A stretch of 64,000 bases of DNA from Parabacteroides sp. (lineage in GTDB: Bacteria > Bacteroidota > Bacteroidia > Bacteroidales > Tannerellaceae), in contig DXVO01000023.1 of assembly GCA_019417325.1 (NCBI GenBank), positions 501,469 to 565,468 of the forward strand, read 5' to 3'. Position numbers and translations under genes: made by a program. Position 1 is the stretch's first letter, and every line of letters starts with the position of its first letter. The notes under the pieces were generated by a model that had not been told where the DNA came from, searched no databases, and saw only the letters and a list, made by a program, of their open reading frames with translations. Shown here piece after piece: positions 7,232 to 15,869 of the stretch.

Positions 7232-9451
7232 ATGGATATACAACCGTTCTTTACCGAAGACGAGAAAAAACAATTTTTCTCCAAATACAAACAGTTACTA
7301 CGATACCTCGACTCTTTTTTGCAGGAGGAAGATTTAAGCAAGATGAAGACCCTTATGAAACGTGTCGTTGCGTTGGATTGTTACGGGCGGGATAAAAACG
7401 GTATCAACGGGCTTTTACGCAATATCGACACTGCACTTATCGCGGCTTTGGAAATCGGTTTGAAACGAACTTCTGTTATCGCATTATTACTCTACCGTCC
7501 TGTATTGAAACAAGCCATTTCCATACAGGATGTGGAAAAACTGTTCGACAAGGATATTGCTTTGATGATAAGCCGTCTGCTCAAGACTTCCGATTTATAC
7601 GCCCGTAATACGGCGATTAACTCGGAAAACTTCCACCGTCTTTTGTTTTCGTTTGCCGAAGATGTCCGGGTTATCCTGATAATGATTGCAGACCGTCTTT
7701 GCCTGATGCGTTTAGGCAAGCAATTGAGAGACGATAAAGAGCGCATGCGTCTTGCCACGGAGGTTTCTTACCTGTATGCCCCGCTTGCCCACCGTTTGGG
7801 TTTATATACCATCAAAAGTGAACTGGAAGATTTATCTCTGAAATATACTGATCCTAAGCAATATGATTTCATCAAAAAGAAACTGAATGAAACCAAACGT
7901 TCACGCGATGCCTATATCGCAGAATTCATTGCTCCTATCGAACAGAAGTTGAACAATGCCGGATTGAATTTCGATATTAAGGGACGTACCAAGTCTATCC
8001 ACTCCATCAACAACAAGCTGAAGAAACAAAATATTGATTTTGAAGGCATATACGACCTGTTCGCTATCCGTATCATTCTGGATACCCCTTTGGAAAAGGA
8101 ACGTTCAGAATGCTGGCAGGTATATTCTATCATCACGGATATGTACCAGCCCAACCCCAAACGTATGAAGGACTGGATTTCCATTCCTAAGACAAACGGA
8201 TACGAAAGTCTTCATATCACGGTAATGGGTCCTCAAAGCAAATGGGTGGAAGTTCAAATCCGTACCCGTCGTATGGATGAAATTGCCGAGCGTGGACTCG
8301 CAGCACACTGGAAATACAAAGGGGTTAAAGAAGAAAACGGACTGGACGAGTTCCTGAATACCGTACGTGCCGCCCTTGAAACGAAAGAATCCAATCCGCT
8401 CGACCTGATGCAGGATTTCAAAATGGATTTGTATAAAGATGAAATCTACGTCTTTACTCCGACCGGGGAATTGATCAAACTAGCCAAGGGTGCCACTGTG
8501 CTGGACTTTGCATTTGCGATTCATACCAAACTGGGGAGCAAATGTGTCTCTGCCAAAGTAAATGACAAGAATGTTCCCATTAAATATGTATTGAATAACG
8601 GAGATACGGTCTCAGTCATCACCGCTCCCACCCAGACCCCTAAACGGGACTGGTTAAACATCGTTGTTACCTCTAAAGCCCGTGTCAAAATAAAACAAGC
8701 ACTGCGCGAAGAAACGGCAAAAGCGGTAGACTTTGCCAAAGAAATGCTCCAGCGCCGTTTCAAGAACAGAAAAATCGACATGGACGAGCCCGTATTGATG
8801 CGCTACATCAAAAAGAAAGGGTTTAAAACGGTGACGGATTTTTATGTAGAGATTGCAGAAGAACGCCTTGACCCGAATCAGGTTATCGATGAATATCTCG
8901 AACAGTTACGCCGTGAAACAGAAATATACGAACATACGGAAGTTCGGAGTGCCGGGGAATATATCACGACCACCGAAGTGGAAGAAATATCCACTCACCA
9001 GGACGTCTTGGTAATCGACAAGAACCTGACGGGAATTGAATACAAACTGGCAAAATGCTGTAACCCGATTTATGGAGACGAAGTATTCGGCTTTGTATCG
9101 ACTCAGGGAATCAAGATACACCGTGTGGACTGTCCTAATGCGCAAGAAATGTTCAGCCGTTTCGGTTACCGTATCATTCAGGCAAAATGGAGCGGTAAAG
9201 GAGATAACGGCTATGTCGTAACTTTACGGGTAATCGGACGCGACGACATTGCTATTGTCACAAATATTACTTCCGTTATCAGTAAGGAGAATGGGGTAAC
9301 TTTGCGTTCCCTGAATATAGATTCGGCAGCCGATGGAATCTTTCAAGGAAACTTCACGGTTATGGTTCGTGATACCACCTCCCTGAATATGCTGACTAAA
9401 AAGATAAACGCCGTAAAAGGTGTAAAAACAGTAACGAGGTTAAATTCTTAA
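7232..9451 (+). CDS. relA: RelA/SpoT family (p)ppGpp synthetase with degenerate hydrolase domain
   Basis: This 739-residue long RSH enzyme makes the stringent-response alarmone (p)ppGpp from ATP and GDP/GTP. Order of domains: HD-like region (about 1-190), synthetase (about 240-350), TGS (about 403-462), conserved-cysteine region (around residue 605, KLAKCCNPIYGDEVFGF) and a C-terminal ACT domain (about 665-739). The synthetase has GRTKSIHSI, NGYESLH and VQIRT, and an R-M-K-D motif near residue 311, the RXKD form usual in bifunctional enzymes. The HD half lacks the metal-binding HDxxED: the matching stretch reads ALLLYRPV, and ADRLHNMR is ADRLCLMR. I infer synthetase-only activity. The gene ends inside a strong terminator hairpin shared with the converging cca gene. 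Confidence 0.93.
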   Translation: MDIQPFFTEDEKKQFFSKYKQLLRYLDSFLQEEDLSKMKTLMKRVVALDCYGRDKNGINGLLRNIDTALIAALEIGLKRTSVIALLLYRPVLKQAISIQDVEKLFDKDIALMISRLLKTSDLYARNTAINSENFHRLLFSFAEDVRVILIMIADRLCLMRLGKQLRDDKERMRLATEVSYLYAPLAHRLGLYTIKSELEDLSLKYTDPKQYDFIKKKLNETKRSRDAYIAEFIAPIEQKLNNAGLNFDIKGRTKSIHSINNKLKKQNIDFEGIYDLFAIRIILDTPLEKERSECWQVYSIITDMYQPNPKRMKDWISIPKTNGYESLHITVMGPQSKWVEVQIRTRRMDEIAERGLAAHWKYKGVKEENGLDEFLNTVRAALETKESNPLDLMQDFKMDLYKDEIYVFTPTGELIKLAKGATVLDFAFAIHTKLGSKCVSAKVNDKNVPIKYVLNNGDTVSVITAPTQTPKRDWLNIVVTSKARVKIKQALREETAKAVDFAKEMLQRRFKNRKIDMDEPVLMRYIKKKGFKTVTDFYVEIAEERLDPNQVIDEYLEQLRRETEIYEHTEVRSAGEYITTTEVEEISTHQDVLVIDKNLTGIEYKLAKCCNPIYGDEVFGFVSTQGIKIHRVDCPNAQEMFSRFGYRIIQAKWSGKGDNGYVVTLRVIGRDDIAIVTNITSVISKENGVTLRSLNIDSAADGIFQGNFTVMVRDTTSLNMLTKKINAVKGVKTVTRLNS

Positions 9452-9460
9452 CCTCGTTAC
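9431..9460. terminator. Perfect hairpin overlapping the relA stop, bidirectional terminator
   Basis: GTAACGAGGTTAA and TTAACCTCGTTAC are exact inverted repeats with a 4-nt loop (ATTC). The relA stop codon lies in the 3' arm, and the hairpin is followed by CTTTCT. It separates the converging relA and cca genes, which are only 18 bp apart. Confidence 0.8.
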
Positions 9461-9469
9461 CTTTCTATA

Positions 9470-10897
9470 TCATACCGGTTCCAATCCCATTTTCTTTGCC
9501 CTCTCCAACATAAACCTGCGGGCAGGCTCATATTCATTCGGGATAACACCATCCAGAATGGCATTCTTTATCGCTTCTTTCAGGACTCCGACCGGCCTGG
9601 ACGGCGCAAGTCCGAAGATTTCCATAATTTCTTCACCAGTTACAGGGGGTTGAAAATTACGGACACGGTCTTTTTCTTCTATATCGGCAAGCTTACTGCG
9701 GACTTTTTGGAAGTTATTCAGGAAGCGGCGCACTTTCTCCGGGTTCTTGCTGGTTATATCCGCTTCACAGAGTTTCATCAGGTCATCTATATCATCCCCT
9801 GCATCAAACAATAAACGGCGGATAGCGGAATCCGTCACTTCTTCATCCGCTAAAACTATCGGACGCATATGGAGCCCCACCATCTTCTGCACATATTTCA
9901 TCTTCTCATTCATCGGGAGTTTCATCTTACGGAAGATACCGGGAATCATCTTTACCCCTACAAAGTTATGATTATGGAATGTCCAGCCCAGACGGTTGTC
10001 AAAACGTTTGGTTGCCGGCTTGGCTATATCATGAAAGATTGCACTCCAGCGCAACCACAAATTATCGGTTGTCTTGCTCAGCCTGTCCAATACCATCAAT
10101 GTATGGGCAAAATTATCCTTATGCCCGATGCCTTCTTTCGTCTCTACGCCTTTCAAAGCACAAAGTTCCGGAAAGATAAGAGGCAACAAGCCACAACGGT
10201 CCAGCAAATCGAAACCGATAGAAGGTTTCGGCGACATCACTATCTTATTCAATTCGTCTACAATCCGCTCTTTGGAAATAATAGAGATGCGCTCCTTATT
10301 CCGCTCGATGGCATCAAACGTATCCGGGTCGATAAAGAAACCCAACTGAGTGGCAAAACGGACAGCACGCATCATGCGAAGCGGATCGTCGCTGAAAGTA
10401 ATATCCGGGTCAAGCGGAGTCCGGATAAGCAGGTTATCCATATCCGTTAATCCATCAAAAGGGTCTACCAGTTCACCATACCGGGCTTTATTCAGGCAAA
10501 GGGCCAGTGCGTTGATTGTAAAATCGCGGCGATTCTGGTCGTCTTCCAAGGTTCCGTCTTCTACAACAGGTTTACGGCTATCATGGGTATACGATTCCCT
10601 GCGTGCACCTACAAACTCGAGTTCGAGGTCGCCAGCCTTTACCTGTGCAGTACCGAAATTTTTAAACACAGACAGATGTGCACCACGTCCAAGCTTTTTA
10701 GCAACAGCTTTCGCCAACTCGATTCCACTGCCGACCGCCACAACATCTATATCTTTAGACGGGCGGTGCAGGAATATATCCCGTACATATCCACCTATCA
10801 CATAAGCTTCAACGCCCAGTTCATCCGCTGCTTCAGATATCAGGTGGAACGGCTTTGCTGAAATATGATTTAATATATCTTGTTCTTCTATATACAT
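9470..10897 (-). CDS. cca: CCA tRNA nucleotidyltransferase with HD domain
   Basis: A 475-residue class II tRNA nucleotidyltransferase that adds or repairs the 3' CCA end of tRNAs. The N-terminal polymerase-beta-like head has GGYVRD (residues about 36-41), the catalytic DIDVV, and RRDFTINAL, followed by the RNA/NTP-binding neck with [15 protein letters not shown]-terminal HD phosphohydrolase-like domain begins near residue 255 ([16 protein letters not shown], then FHDIAKP). Length and domain order match Bacteroidetes CCA-adding/poly(A) polymerase family proteins; poly(A) polymerase activity is the alternative. The -7 box at 10942-10949 suits the start at 10897. Confidence 0.92.
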   Translation of the reverse strand: MYIEEQDILNHISAKPFHLISEAADELGVEAYVIGGYVRDIFLHRPSKDIDVVAVGSGIELAKAVAKKLGRGAHLSVFKNFGTAQVKAGDLELEFVGARRESYTHDSRKPVVEDGTLEDDQNRRDFTINALALCLNKARYGELVDPFDGLTDMDNLLIRTPLDPDITFSDDPLRMMRAVRFATQLGFFIDPDTFDAIERNKERISIISKERIVDELNKIVMSPKPSIGFDLLDRCGLLPLIFPELCALKGVETKEGIGHKDNFAHTLMVLDRLSKTTDNLWLRWSAIFHDIAKPATKRFDNRLGWTFHNHNFVGVKMIPGIFRKMKLPMNEKMKYVQKMVGLHMRPIVLADEEVTDSAIRRLLFDAGDDIDDLMKLCEADITSKNPEKVRRFLNNFQKVRSKLADIEEKDRVRNFQPPVTGEEIMEIFGLAPSRPVGVLKEAIKNAILDGVIPNEYEPARRFMLERAKKMGLEPV

Positions 10898-10941
10898 TTA
10901 TTCTTTCTTATTGTCCCTATACTATTCTTACTATGGGACTG

Positions 10942-10949
10942 CAAAGATA
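10942..10949 (-). promoter_or_regulatory. Bacteroides-type -7 element for cca
   Basis: Minus-strand TATCTTTG, 45 bp upstream of the cca start; the -33 position has only a weak ATTGG-like sequence. Confidence 0.5.
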
Positions 10950-11071
10950 ATTAAATTCCCCCAGTGATACCAATTCTCCCTTTTTCGAATATCTTTGTCC
11001 GAAAGCGAAGACAGGTTGCACCTCAGCATAAAAAATGAACAAGTTCATTTTATTCTGCATCCGGTTTACAC

Positions 11072-11079
11072 TATCTTTG
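11072..11079 (+). promoter_or_regulatory. Bacteroides-type -7 element for the lipoprotein at 11119
   Basis: TATCTTTG, about 40 bp upstream of the start codon. A second match, TATCTTTG at 10990-10997, could be an alternative start point. Confidence 0.5.
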
Positions 11080-11118
11080 CAGGAAATAGTACAAATCGCT
11101 AATTAAACAGTAATCAGA

Positions 11119-11958
11119 ATGAAAAAGTCTGTTATCTATATTGCAGCACTTGCATTGACAACCTTGGCAGCCTGCAATAATACCGAAAAAGAGGCACAAG
11201 CCCGCCTCGATAATGCGAAAGCTATGTTTGAACGAAATGAGTTCTTTGCCGCTAAAAGCGAAATAGACAGCATACGTGCCCTCTATCCGAAAGAATATAA
11301 AGTATTGAAAGCCGGCCTTTCCCTGATGAGACAGGTCGAACAGAAAGAAGCGGAACGTAACCTGGCTTTTTGCGACAGTATGATGCCGGTCAAAGAACAG
11401 GAACTTGCCGAACTTCAAAAGAACTTCTCTTTCGAAAAAGATACTGCTTATAATGAATTGGGTACTTATGTCCCGAAACAACAAACCATCGAACGTAATA
11501 TCCAGCGCAGTTATATCCGTTCCGGGGTAAATGAAAAAGGAGAAATGTATATCGCCAGCGTTTACTTTGGTAAAAATCCATTGAACCATACAGGTATCAA
11601 GTTAACTACCACCGACGGTATGTATGCCGAAACGCCGGCTATCCCTTATGACGGCGGTCTGAATTACCGTTTCAAAGATTTAGGAAATACAACGGAAGTG
11701 GTAACTTATAAAGGGGAAAACTGTGAAGATATTGCCAAATTCATTTATGCCAATGAAGGCACGCGCATCAAAATGGAATATACAGGAGGCAAACCGTATA
11801 TTATTTACATCAATGACTCTGATAAGAAAGCGATTGCCTCCACATTGGATCTGGCAGTTGTCCTGAGTGACATCGAAAAGATGAAAAAAGAAAAGGAGAA
11901 AGCAATTAAAAAACTGGACTACCTCAAAAAGAAACTGGACGAATCTGGTGACAAGTGA
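11119..11958 (+). CDS. Lipoprotein of unknown function with coiled-coil ends
   Basis: A 279-residue predicted lipoprotein: signal peptide with Cys at residue 19 (LAACNN), then an alpha-helical region rich in Ala, Glu and Lys (about 22-115), a middle beta-rich part (about 125-230; SYIRSGVNEKGEMYIASVYFG) and a C-terminal Lys/Glu-rich coiled coil. I do not recognise a named domain. It has its own promoter-like element and a small hairpin over its stop codon, so it is probably a single-gene unit. Periplasmic or outer-membrane location is inferred from the lipobox. Confidence 0.75.
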   Translation: MKKSVIYIAALALTTLAACNNTEKEAQARLDNAKAMFERNEFFAAKSEIDSIRALYPKEYKVLKAGLSLMRQVEQKEAERNLAFCDSMMPVKEQELAELQKNFSFEKDTAYNELGTYVPKQQTIERNIQRSYIRSGVNEKGEMYIASVYFGKNPLNHTGIKLTTTDGMYAETPAIPYDGGLNYRFKDLGNTTEVVTYKGENCEDIAKFIYANEGTRIKMEYTGGKPYIIYINDSDKKAIASTLDLAVVLSDIEKMKKEKEKAIKKLDYLKKKLDESGDK

Positions 11959-11980
11959 CAAGTGTCAACTATCACTTGTC
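11950..11980 (+). terminator. Hairpin over the lipoprotein stop codon
   Basis: GACAAGTGA and TCACTTGTC pair across 13 nt; the T-tract after it is poor, so it may be a weak terminator or an mRNA-end stabiliser. Confidence 0.4.
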
Positions 11981-12073
11981 TATTATTAACTAATTAATCC
12001 TATCATTATTTTAAAATTATCACCATTCAGCTAACTCTCCTGATAAGCAAAAAGGACAATTCAGGAGAAATTC

Positions 12074-12104
12074 AGCCCTTTTTTCCCACAAAAAGAGGGC
12101 TTTT
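12074..12104 (+). terminator. Probable intrinsic terminator
   Basis: AGCCCTTTTTT pairs with AAAAAGAGGGCT and is followed by TTTTA. It lies 116 bp after the stop of the lipoprotein gene and is the better candidate for ending its transcript. Confidence 0.6.
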
Positions 12105-12159
12105 ATGCAGAATCCGGAACCTATTTCCATATATTCTGAGGGTATTTCCAGTTATCCCT

Positions 12160-12279
12160 GCGACTAAATACAACTATTCGCGCACTAAAATATAACTGTC
12201 CGCGCGGATAAAACATATATATTTCGACTTCAAAGCATATATGTTTTGAAATCGAATCATATATACTTTGATTTTCGGT
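12160..12279. repeat. Imperfect tandem array with about 22-nt period
   Basis: Units begin at 12160, 12180, 12202/12214, 12236 and 12258. The last three start CATATATA, CATATATG and CATATATA exactly 22 bp apart; the first ones share GCGCACTAAAATATAACT-like sequence with CGCG. No gene is seen in it. It is too degenerate and has no spacers, so it is not a CRISPR array. Confidence 0.55.
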
Positions 12280-12379
12280 GTTATCGGGGGGAGAAGCAAT
12301 ACTATAATGGTAAGAAAACCAACTCTTACGCAGATATCAAATAGATTGTTATTTTCTGCTGAACGCAACAATATGTTTG

Positions 12380-12457
12380 GACACGAATTTCACAGAAAAC
12401 ACGGATTAATAAAAAATACAACATGTATTAATCCGTGTTTTCCGTGAAATCCGTGCC
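12380..12457. repeat. Palindromic dispersed-type repeat of 9-nt units (CACGGA class)
   Basis: The left arm is CACGAATTT, CACAGAAAA, CACGGATTA (12382-12408); the right arm is TAATCCGTG, TTTTCCGTG, AAATCCGTG (12429-12455). The arms are near-perfect inverted copies around a spacer of about 20 nt. The unit pattern C-R-C-R-G-A plus three variable bases is the same as in the element inside the leu operon. Confidence 0.75.
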
Positions 12458-12480
12458 TAATAAATCAGCTCCGCATCCTG

Positions 12481-12630
12481 TCAATTAGTAAGCATTTCGT
12501 CACCTGTTCCTACAAACCAATAAACTTCAACTCCACGAGAGTCGCGTATTTGCAAGCCCTCCCTGATATTGCTCCGTACAAACGACACATTCATCGGGTA
12601 TTTTATCGTTTTGTCATTTTGTAAAATCAT
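12481..12630 (-). CDS. Possible small ORF, 49 residues
   Basis: An uninterrupted ATG-initiated frame in an otherwise gene-poor stretch. The peptide reads as a normal mixed globular sequence (for example SNIREGLQIRDSRGVEVYWF) and not as low-complexity translation. No domain or upstream promoter is recognised. It could be a genuine small protein or the remnant of a larger decayed gene. Confidence 0.35.
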   Translation of the reverse strand: MILQNDKTIKYPMNVSFVRSNIREGLQIRDSRGVEVYWFVGTGDEMLTN

Positions 12631-12722
12631 CCTGCTTTATTTATTCCGAATAACAATATTAACAGTCTATCTTCCTTCAAACCAATTATTTTAATTAAAT
12701 TTGAAAATTAATCTTAATCGCC

Positions 12723-13769
12723 ATGAAAACAATTAACCGATATTGCCTATTACTATTTTTCTGCATATCCTATTGGAGTTGCAGCAGCCCAGAAACTGAG
12801 AAATATCAGTACAATCGTGATAATGTTATTCAAGTAATGGATAAAATTAAAGAGATAGAGATTGACAGTGTTATATTAAATTCATCTTGCTCCTTGTATA
12901 TAATTGATGACTATCTACTCATTGTCGATTATAAATCCTATGACTATCTTATAAGTCTATTTGACAAAAATAAATTCCATTATATAACCAGTACTGCCTA
13001 TAAAGGACAAGGAGTTGGCGAAATTGCAAATATAGGATACCTTGGCATAGATAATGCCCACCGCCAATTTAATGTGTCTGATTATGGTAAACAAACCGTG
13101 TTTTGTTATAACTTAGATAGTGTCCTTATCAACCCATCTTACATACCCTCTAAAAAATTAAATATATATGGAGATAAAGCTTTAGAGCAATATAAGTATA
13201 TTAATGATACAACCTGTATCGGATTAATTTTTGAACCAATCAGTGTTTCTGATTTTAAGTTATCTGTTGGAACACAAAACATGAATACCGGAGAATTCAA
13301 GCTAATGCCGTATATACACCCTGATATAGAAAAAAAGCGTGTATCTTTTGATGTATCCCCCAAATACGATATGTATGTAGAATGTTATCGAGGACAAAAC
13401 CTGATGACTATTTGTACACTTAACGGAGATTTAAAATATAATATCTATGGAGGTAACGACTGGAACGATAATCAAGGGAAACGACACATTGAATATTTCC
13501 AACAGGTCGCTTTGGCTGGCGACAAAATTATGGCACTTTATCTGAATGATAACGGATACGTCAAGGACCCAGCAAAAGGAATCGTAGGAAATCTGGCTAC
13601 TAAACTCTTAGTATTCGATCTTAATGGGAATTATATCGCAACATTGGAAACTGGTTATCATATCTGTCACTTCTGCTATGATGAAGCAAATAACAGAATC
13701 ATCCTAAATATGAATGATGATATGCAATTCGGATATTTGAATTTAGAGGGATTAGTCAAAGTCTCCTAA
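12723..13769 (+). CDS. TolB-like / BF3164-type propeller lipoprotein (copy 1)
   Basis: A 348-residue lipoprotein with lipobox Cys at residue 20 (SYWSCSS). The rest shows the repeated short beta-strand pattern of the Bacteroidetes 6-bladed TolB-like propellers (LYIIDDYLLIVDY, then LFDKNKFHYITST, and a GQGVGE turn where related proteins have GxGPGE). The next gene is a clear tandem paralogue, about 60% identical by eye, starting at the shared TEKYQYNRDNVI. Ligand and function are unknown. The A+T-rich coding sequence is unlike the more GC-rich metabolic genes nearby. Confidence 0.7.
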   Translation: MKTINRYCLLLFFCISYWSCSSPETEKYQYNRDNVIQVMDKIKEIEIDSVILNSSCSLYIIDDYLLIVDYKSYDYLISLFDKNKFHYITSTAYKGQGVGEIANIGYLGIDNAHRQFNVSDYGKQTVFCYNLDSVLINPSYIPSKKLNIYGDKALEQYKYINDTTCIGLIFEPISVSDFKLSVGTQNMNTGEFKLMPYIHPDIEKKRVSFDVSPKYDMYVECYRGQNLMTICTLNGDLKYNIYGGNDWNDNQGKRHIEYFQQVALAGDKIMALYLNDNGYVKDPAKGIVGNLATKLLVFDLNGNYIATLETGYHICHFCYDEANNRIILNMNDDMQFGYLNLEGLVKVS

Positions 13770-13821
13770 TAAAAACTGAGAAACAATTATCTTCATTAGG
13801 CACAATTAAATCAGATACAAA

Positions 13822-14871
13822 ATGAATAAATTAATCTACATATCGTTAATTATTGTTAGTTGGGCTTGTTCCAACAAGCTGGAAACCGAGAAATATCAAT
13901 ACAACCGTGACAATGTCATAAAAGTCATGGATAAAATCAAAGAGATAAAATTTGACAGTCTAACATTTAGTAAATACTGTAAACTATATATTATAGACCA
14001 ATACCTACTGATTGCTGATTACAATACGTATGACCATCTTATAAATATCTTTGATAAAAATACGTTTCAATACATTACAAGTACTGCATATCCGGGATTT
14101 GCTCCGGATGAAATTGGAAATATGGGACCTATTGGTATCGACCAAGCCCGCCGCAGATTTGATGTAACAGACTATGAAAAAGAAATCATATTCAGTTATA
14201 ATCTGGATAGCGTCCTCACGAACCCTTCTTATATGCCGGAAAAGAAAATAAAAATAGACCGTAACAAAGTTTTAGAACAATATCAGTATATCGGAGATAG
14301 TACTTGTATAGGGGTTATCAAAGAACATATCATATACGACAACTTCAAGATGTACCCGGGAAAGCTAAATACGAAGAATGGGATACTTACCCCTATGCCT
14401 TATGTGCATCCCTTAATCAAAAATAAACAAATAGTTTTTGATGTTTCCCCGGAACTTGGCTTATATGTGGAATGCTACCAAGGACAAAACCTGATGACTA
14501 TTTGCTCGCTCGATGGGAAATTAAAATATAATATATACGGAGGAAAATATTGGATGGAGAATCAGGAAGGAGAACTAAAGTATTATCAGCAAGTCACCTT
14601 CGGGAATGACAAGATATTCACACTTCTATTGAAAAATAATGTATCTGTCATCGACCCTATTCTCGGTTCTATAGAAAACTTAGCAACCAAAATTTTAGTC
14701 TTCGGTCTTAATGGAGATTATATCGCGACCTTGGAAACCAGACATCATATCCGATATTTCTGCTATGATAAAGAAAACAACAGAATCCTATTGAATATAA
14801 ATGATAATATGCAATTCGGCTATATTGATTTGGATGGATTGATAGAAGTTCATAATAAAGAAGATTCATAA
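13822..14871 (+). CDS. TolB-like / BF3164-type propeller lipoprotein (copy 2)
   Basis: A 349-residue lipoprotein with lipobox Cys at residue 14 (SWACSN), tandem duplicate of the gene 52 bp upstream. Both keep the segments ETEKYQYNRDNVI, YNLDSVL-NPSY, FDVSP and GQNLMTIC, whereas the middle third has diverged. The short spacing suggests co-transcription. The same structural class (6-bladed propeller lipoprotein) also occurs at 42907-44037, though that one is only distantly similar. Function unknown. Confidence 0.7.
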   Translation: MNKLIYISLIIVSWACSNKLETEKYQYNRDNVIKVMDKIKEIKFDSLTFSKYCKLYIIDQYLLIADYNTYDHLINIFDKNTFQYITSTAYPGFAPDEIGNMGPIGIDQARRRFDVTDYEKEIIFSYNLDSVLTNPSYMPEKKIKIDRNKVLEQYQYIGDSTCIGVIKEHIIYDNFKMYPGKLNTKNGILTPMPYVHPLIKNKQIVFDVSPELGLYVECYQGQNLMTICSLDGKLKYNIYGGKYWMENQEGELKYYQQVTFGNDKIFTLLLKNNVSVIDPILGSIENLATKILVFGLNGDYIATLETRHHIRYFCYDKENNRILLNINDNMQFGYIDLDGLIEVHNKEDS

Positions 14872-15120
14872 AAAGAACTAAAACAAAGTTTGCTAATCTA
14901 CCACAAGACACATTGGAATTACATATTATACCATAAACTAATTGAGAAGGAAGAAAAAAGTATAATAGAATAGACCACTTTACCGGACTTCATTACAACT
15001 ACTTAGTTTATACAAGCGCCACACCCTATCTATTATATTTGAATATCAATAATAATAAATAATTTCCACATAATAGAATAAGACACAATATAGATTGTAA
15101 TACTAATTAAACATAATAAA
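14872..15120. other. AT-rich intergenic stretch, nothing recognised
   Basis: Between the second propeller lipoprotein and the promoter of the next gene I see no convincing ORF, hairpin terminator or repeat. Confidence 0.6.
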
Positions 15121-15124
15121 AGGG

Positions 15125-15155
15125 ATTGTACTCTTAAAAATATTACATACCTTTG
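15125..15155 (+). promoter_or_regulatory. Bacteroides-type promoter for the lipoprotein at 15271
   Basis: ATTG (15125-15128), 19 bp spacer, TACCTTTG (15148-15155). It predicts a 5'UTR of roughly 110 nt. Confidence 0.6.
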
Positions 15156-15270
15156 CACCCCTAATATACAACCAGCATATTGTTTTATAATCAATTAAAC
15201 AACTCTTACCCATATTAATAATAGATAATTATTTAACACATATACATCTAAAAATTAAAACTTTTTACAA

Positions 15271-15735
15271 ATGACAAATTCTAATTTAACACGCGTATTA
15301 GCCAACAAAAAATGGCAGGTGAGTGTATGTTTATTATTCTTATTCACTTTATTATCTTGTGAAAAAGAGGATAAAGTGATGGAAGAAGAACTAACCGGTT
15401 CATGGAGAGTAGAAGCTGCTTATTATAACCCAGCTATGGACCTCCTTAAATTTCTGGATACCAATAATGTACTCACTTTAAATACAGATAAATCCTTTGA
15501 TATTTCCAAAGATTTGATAATTCAAGAAGGGAAATGGCGCATTGATAAAAATATCGATGATGAATCCAGGCTTAAATTGGATTTTGAAACATCATCCCTT
15601 AAAGTTGATGCTGTCGTAAAACATGATGGAGCAAAACTGACATTGATGAATTATAAGCTTGTCCCCGATCCGAACTCAGCATTTAAGGACATAGAAGTAA
15701 CACTCTTCAATATAACGTTAGTAAAAATCAAGTAA
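15271..15735 (+). CDS. Lipocalin-like lipoprotein
   Basis: A 154-residue predicted lipoprotein with a long signal region (lipobox LLSCEKED, Cys about residue 30). The mature part begins with ELTGSWRVEAAYY, the typical first strand of small lipocalin-like proteins of Bacteroidetes, and continues with short strands (NVLTLNTDKSFDIS; GKWRID). No ligand can be inferred. It is monocistronic, with its own promoter and a strong palindromic terminator 75 bp downstream. Confidence 0.7.
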   Translation: MTNSNLTRVLANKKWQVSVCLLFLFTLLSCEKEDKVMEEELTGSWRVEAAYYNPAMDLLKFLDTNNVLTLNTDKSFDISKDLIIQEGKWRIDKNIDDESRLKLDFETSSLKVDAVVKHDGAKLTLMNYKLVPDPNSAFKDIEVTLFNITLVKIK

Positions 15736-15810
15736 GCAATAAGAATATAGAACAAAGGTAAAAGAGGTGAATGTATGTCCATATAGACCTCCAACCCCGT
15801 ATAGCAACAA

Positions 15811-15844
15811 AAAATCCCGAAAAACAATTGTTTTTCGGGATTTT
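15811..15844. terminator. Perfectly palindromic bidirectional terminator
   Basis: A 17-bp perfect inverted repeat centred on AATT at 15827/15828: AAAATCCCGAAAAACAA with its complement, with T-runs on both strands. It serves both the lipocalin-like gene and the converging mscS gene. Confidence 0.9.
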
Positions 15845-15869
15845 TAAATATAAGTTATTTTACCAGATC

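Noticed and set aside
11071..11589. Minus-strand open frame of 172 codons
   Set aside because: Phe-rich antisense of the lipoprotein gene at 11119, extending over that gene's promoter.
11950..11980. Member of the 9-nt-unit palindrome family
   Set aside because: The GACAAGTGA/TCACTTGTC arms are of a different sequence and length and lack the CRCRGA pattern.
12160..12279. CRISPR array
   Set aside because: Units are contiguous, degenerate and without spacers, and no cas genes are nearby.
12174..12371. Minus-strand open frame of 65 codons
   Set aside because: It runs through the degenerate 22-nt repeat array and its translation looks like repeat sequence.
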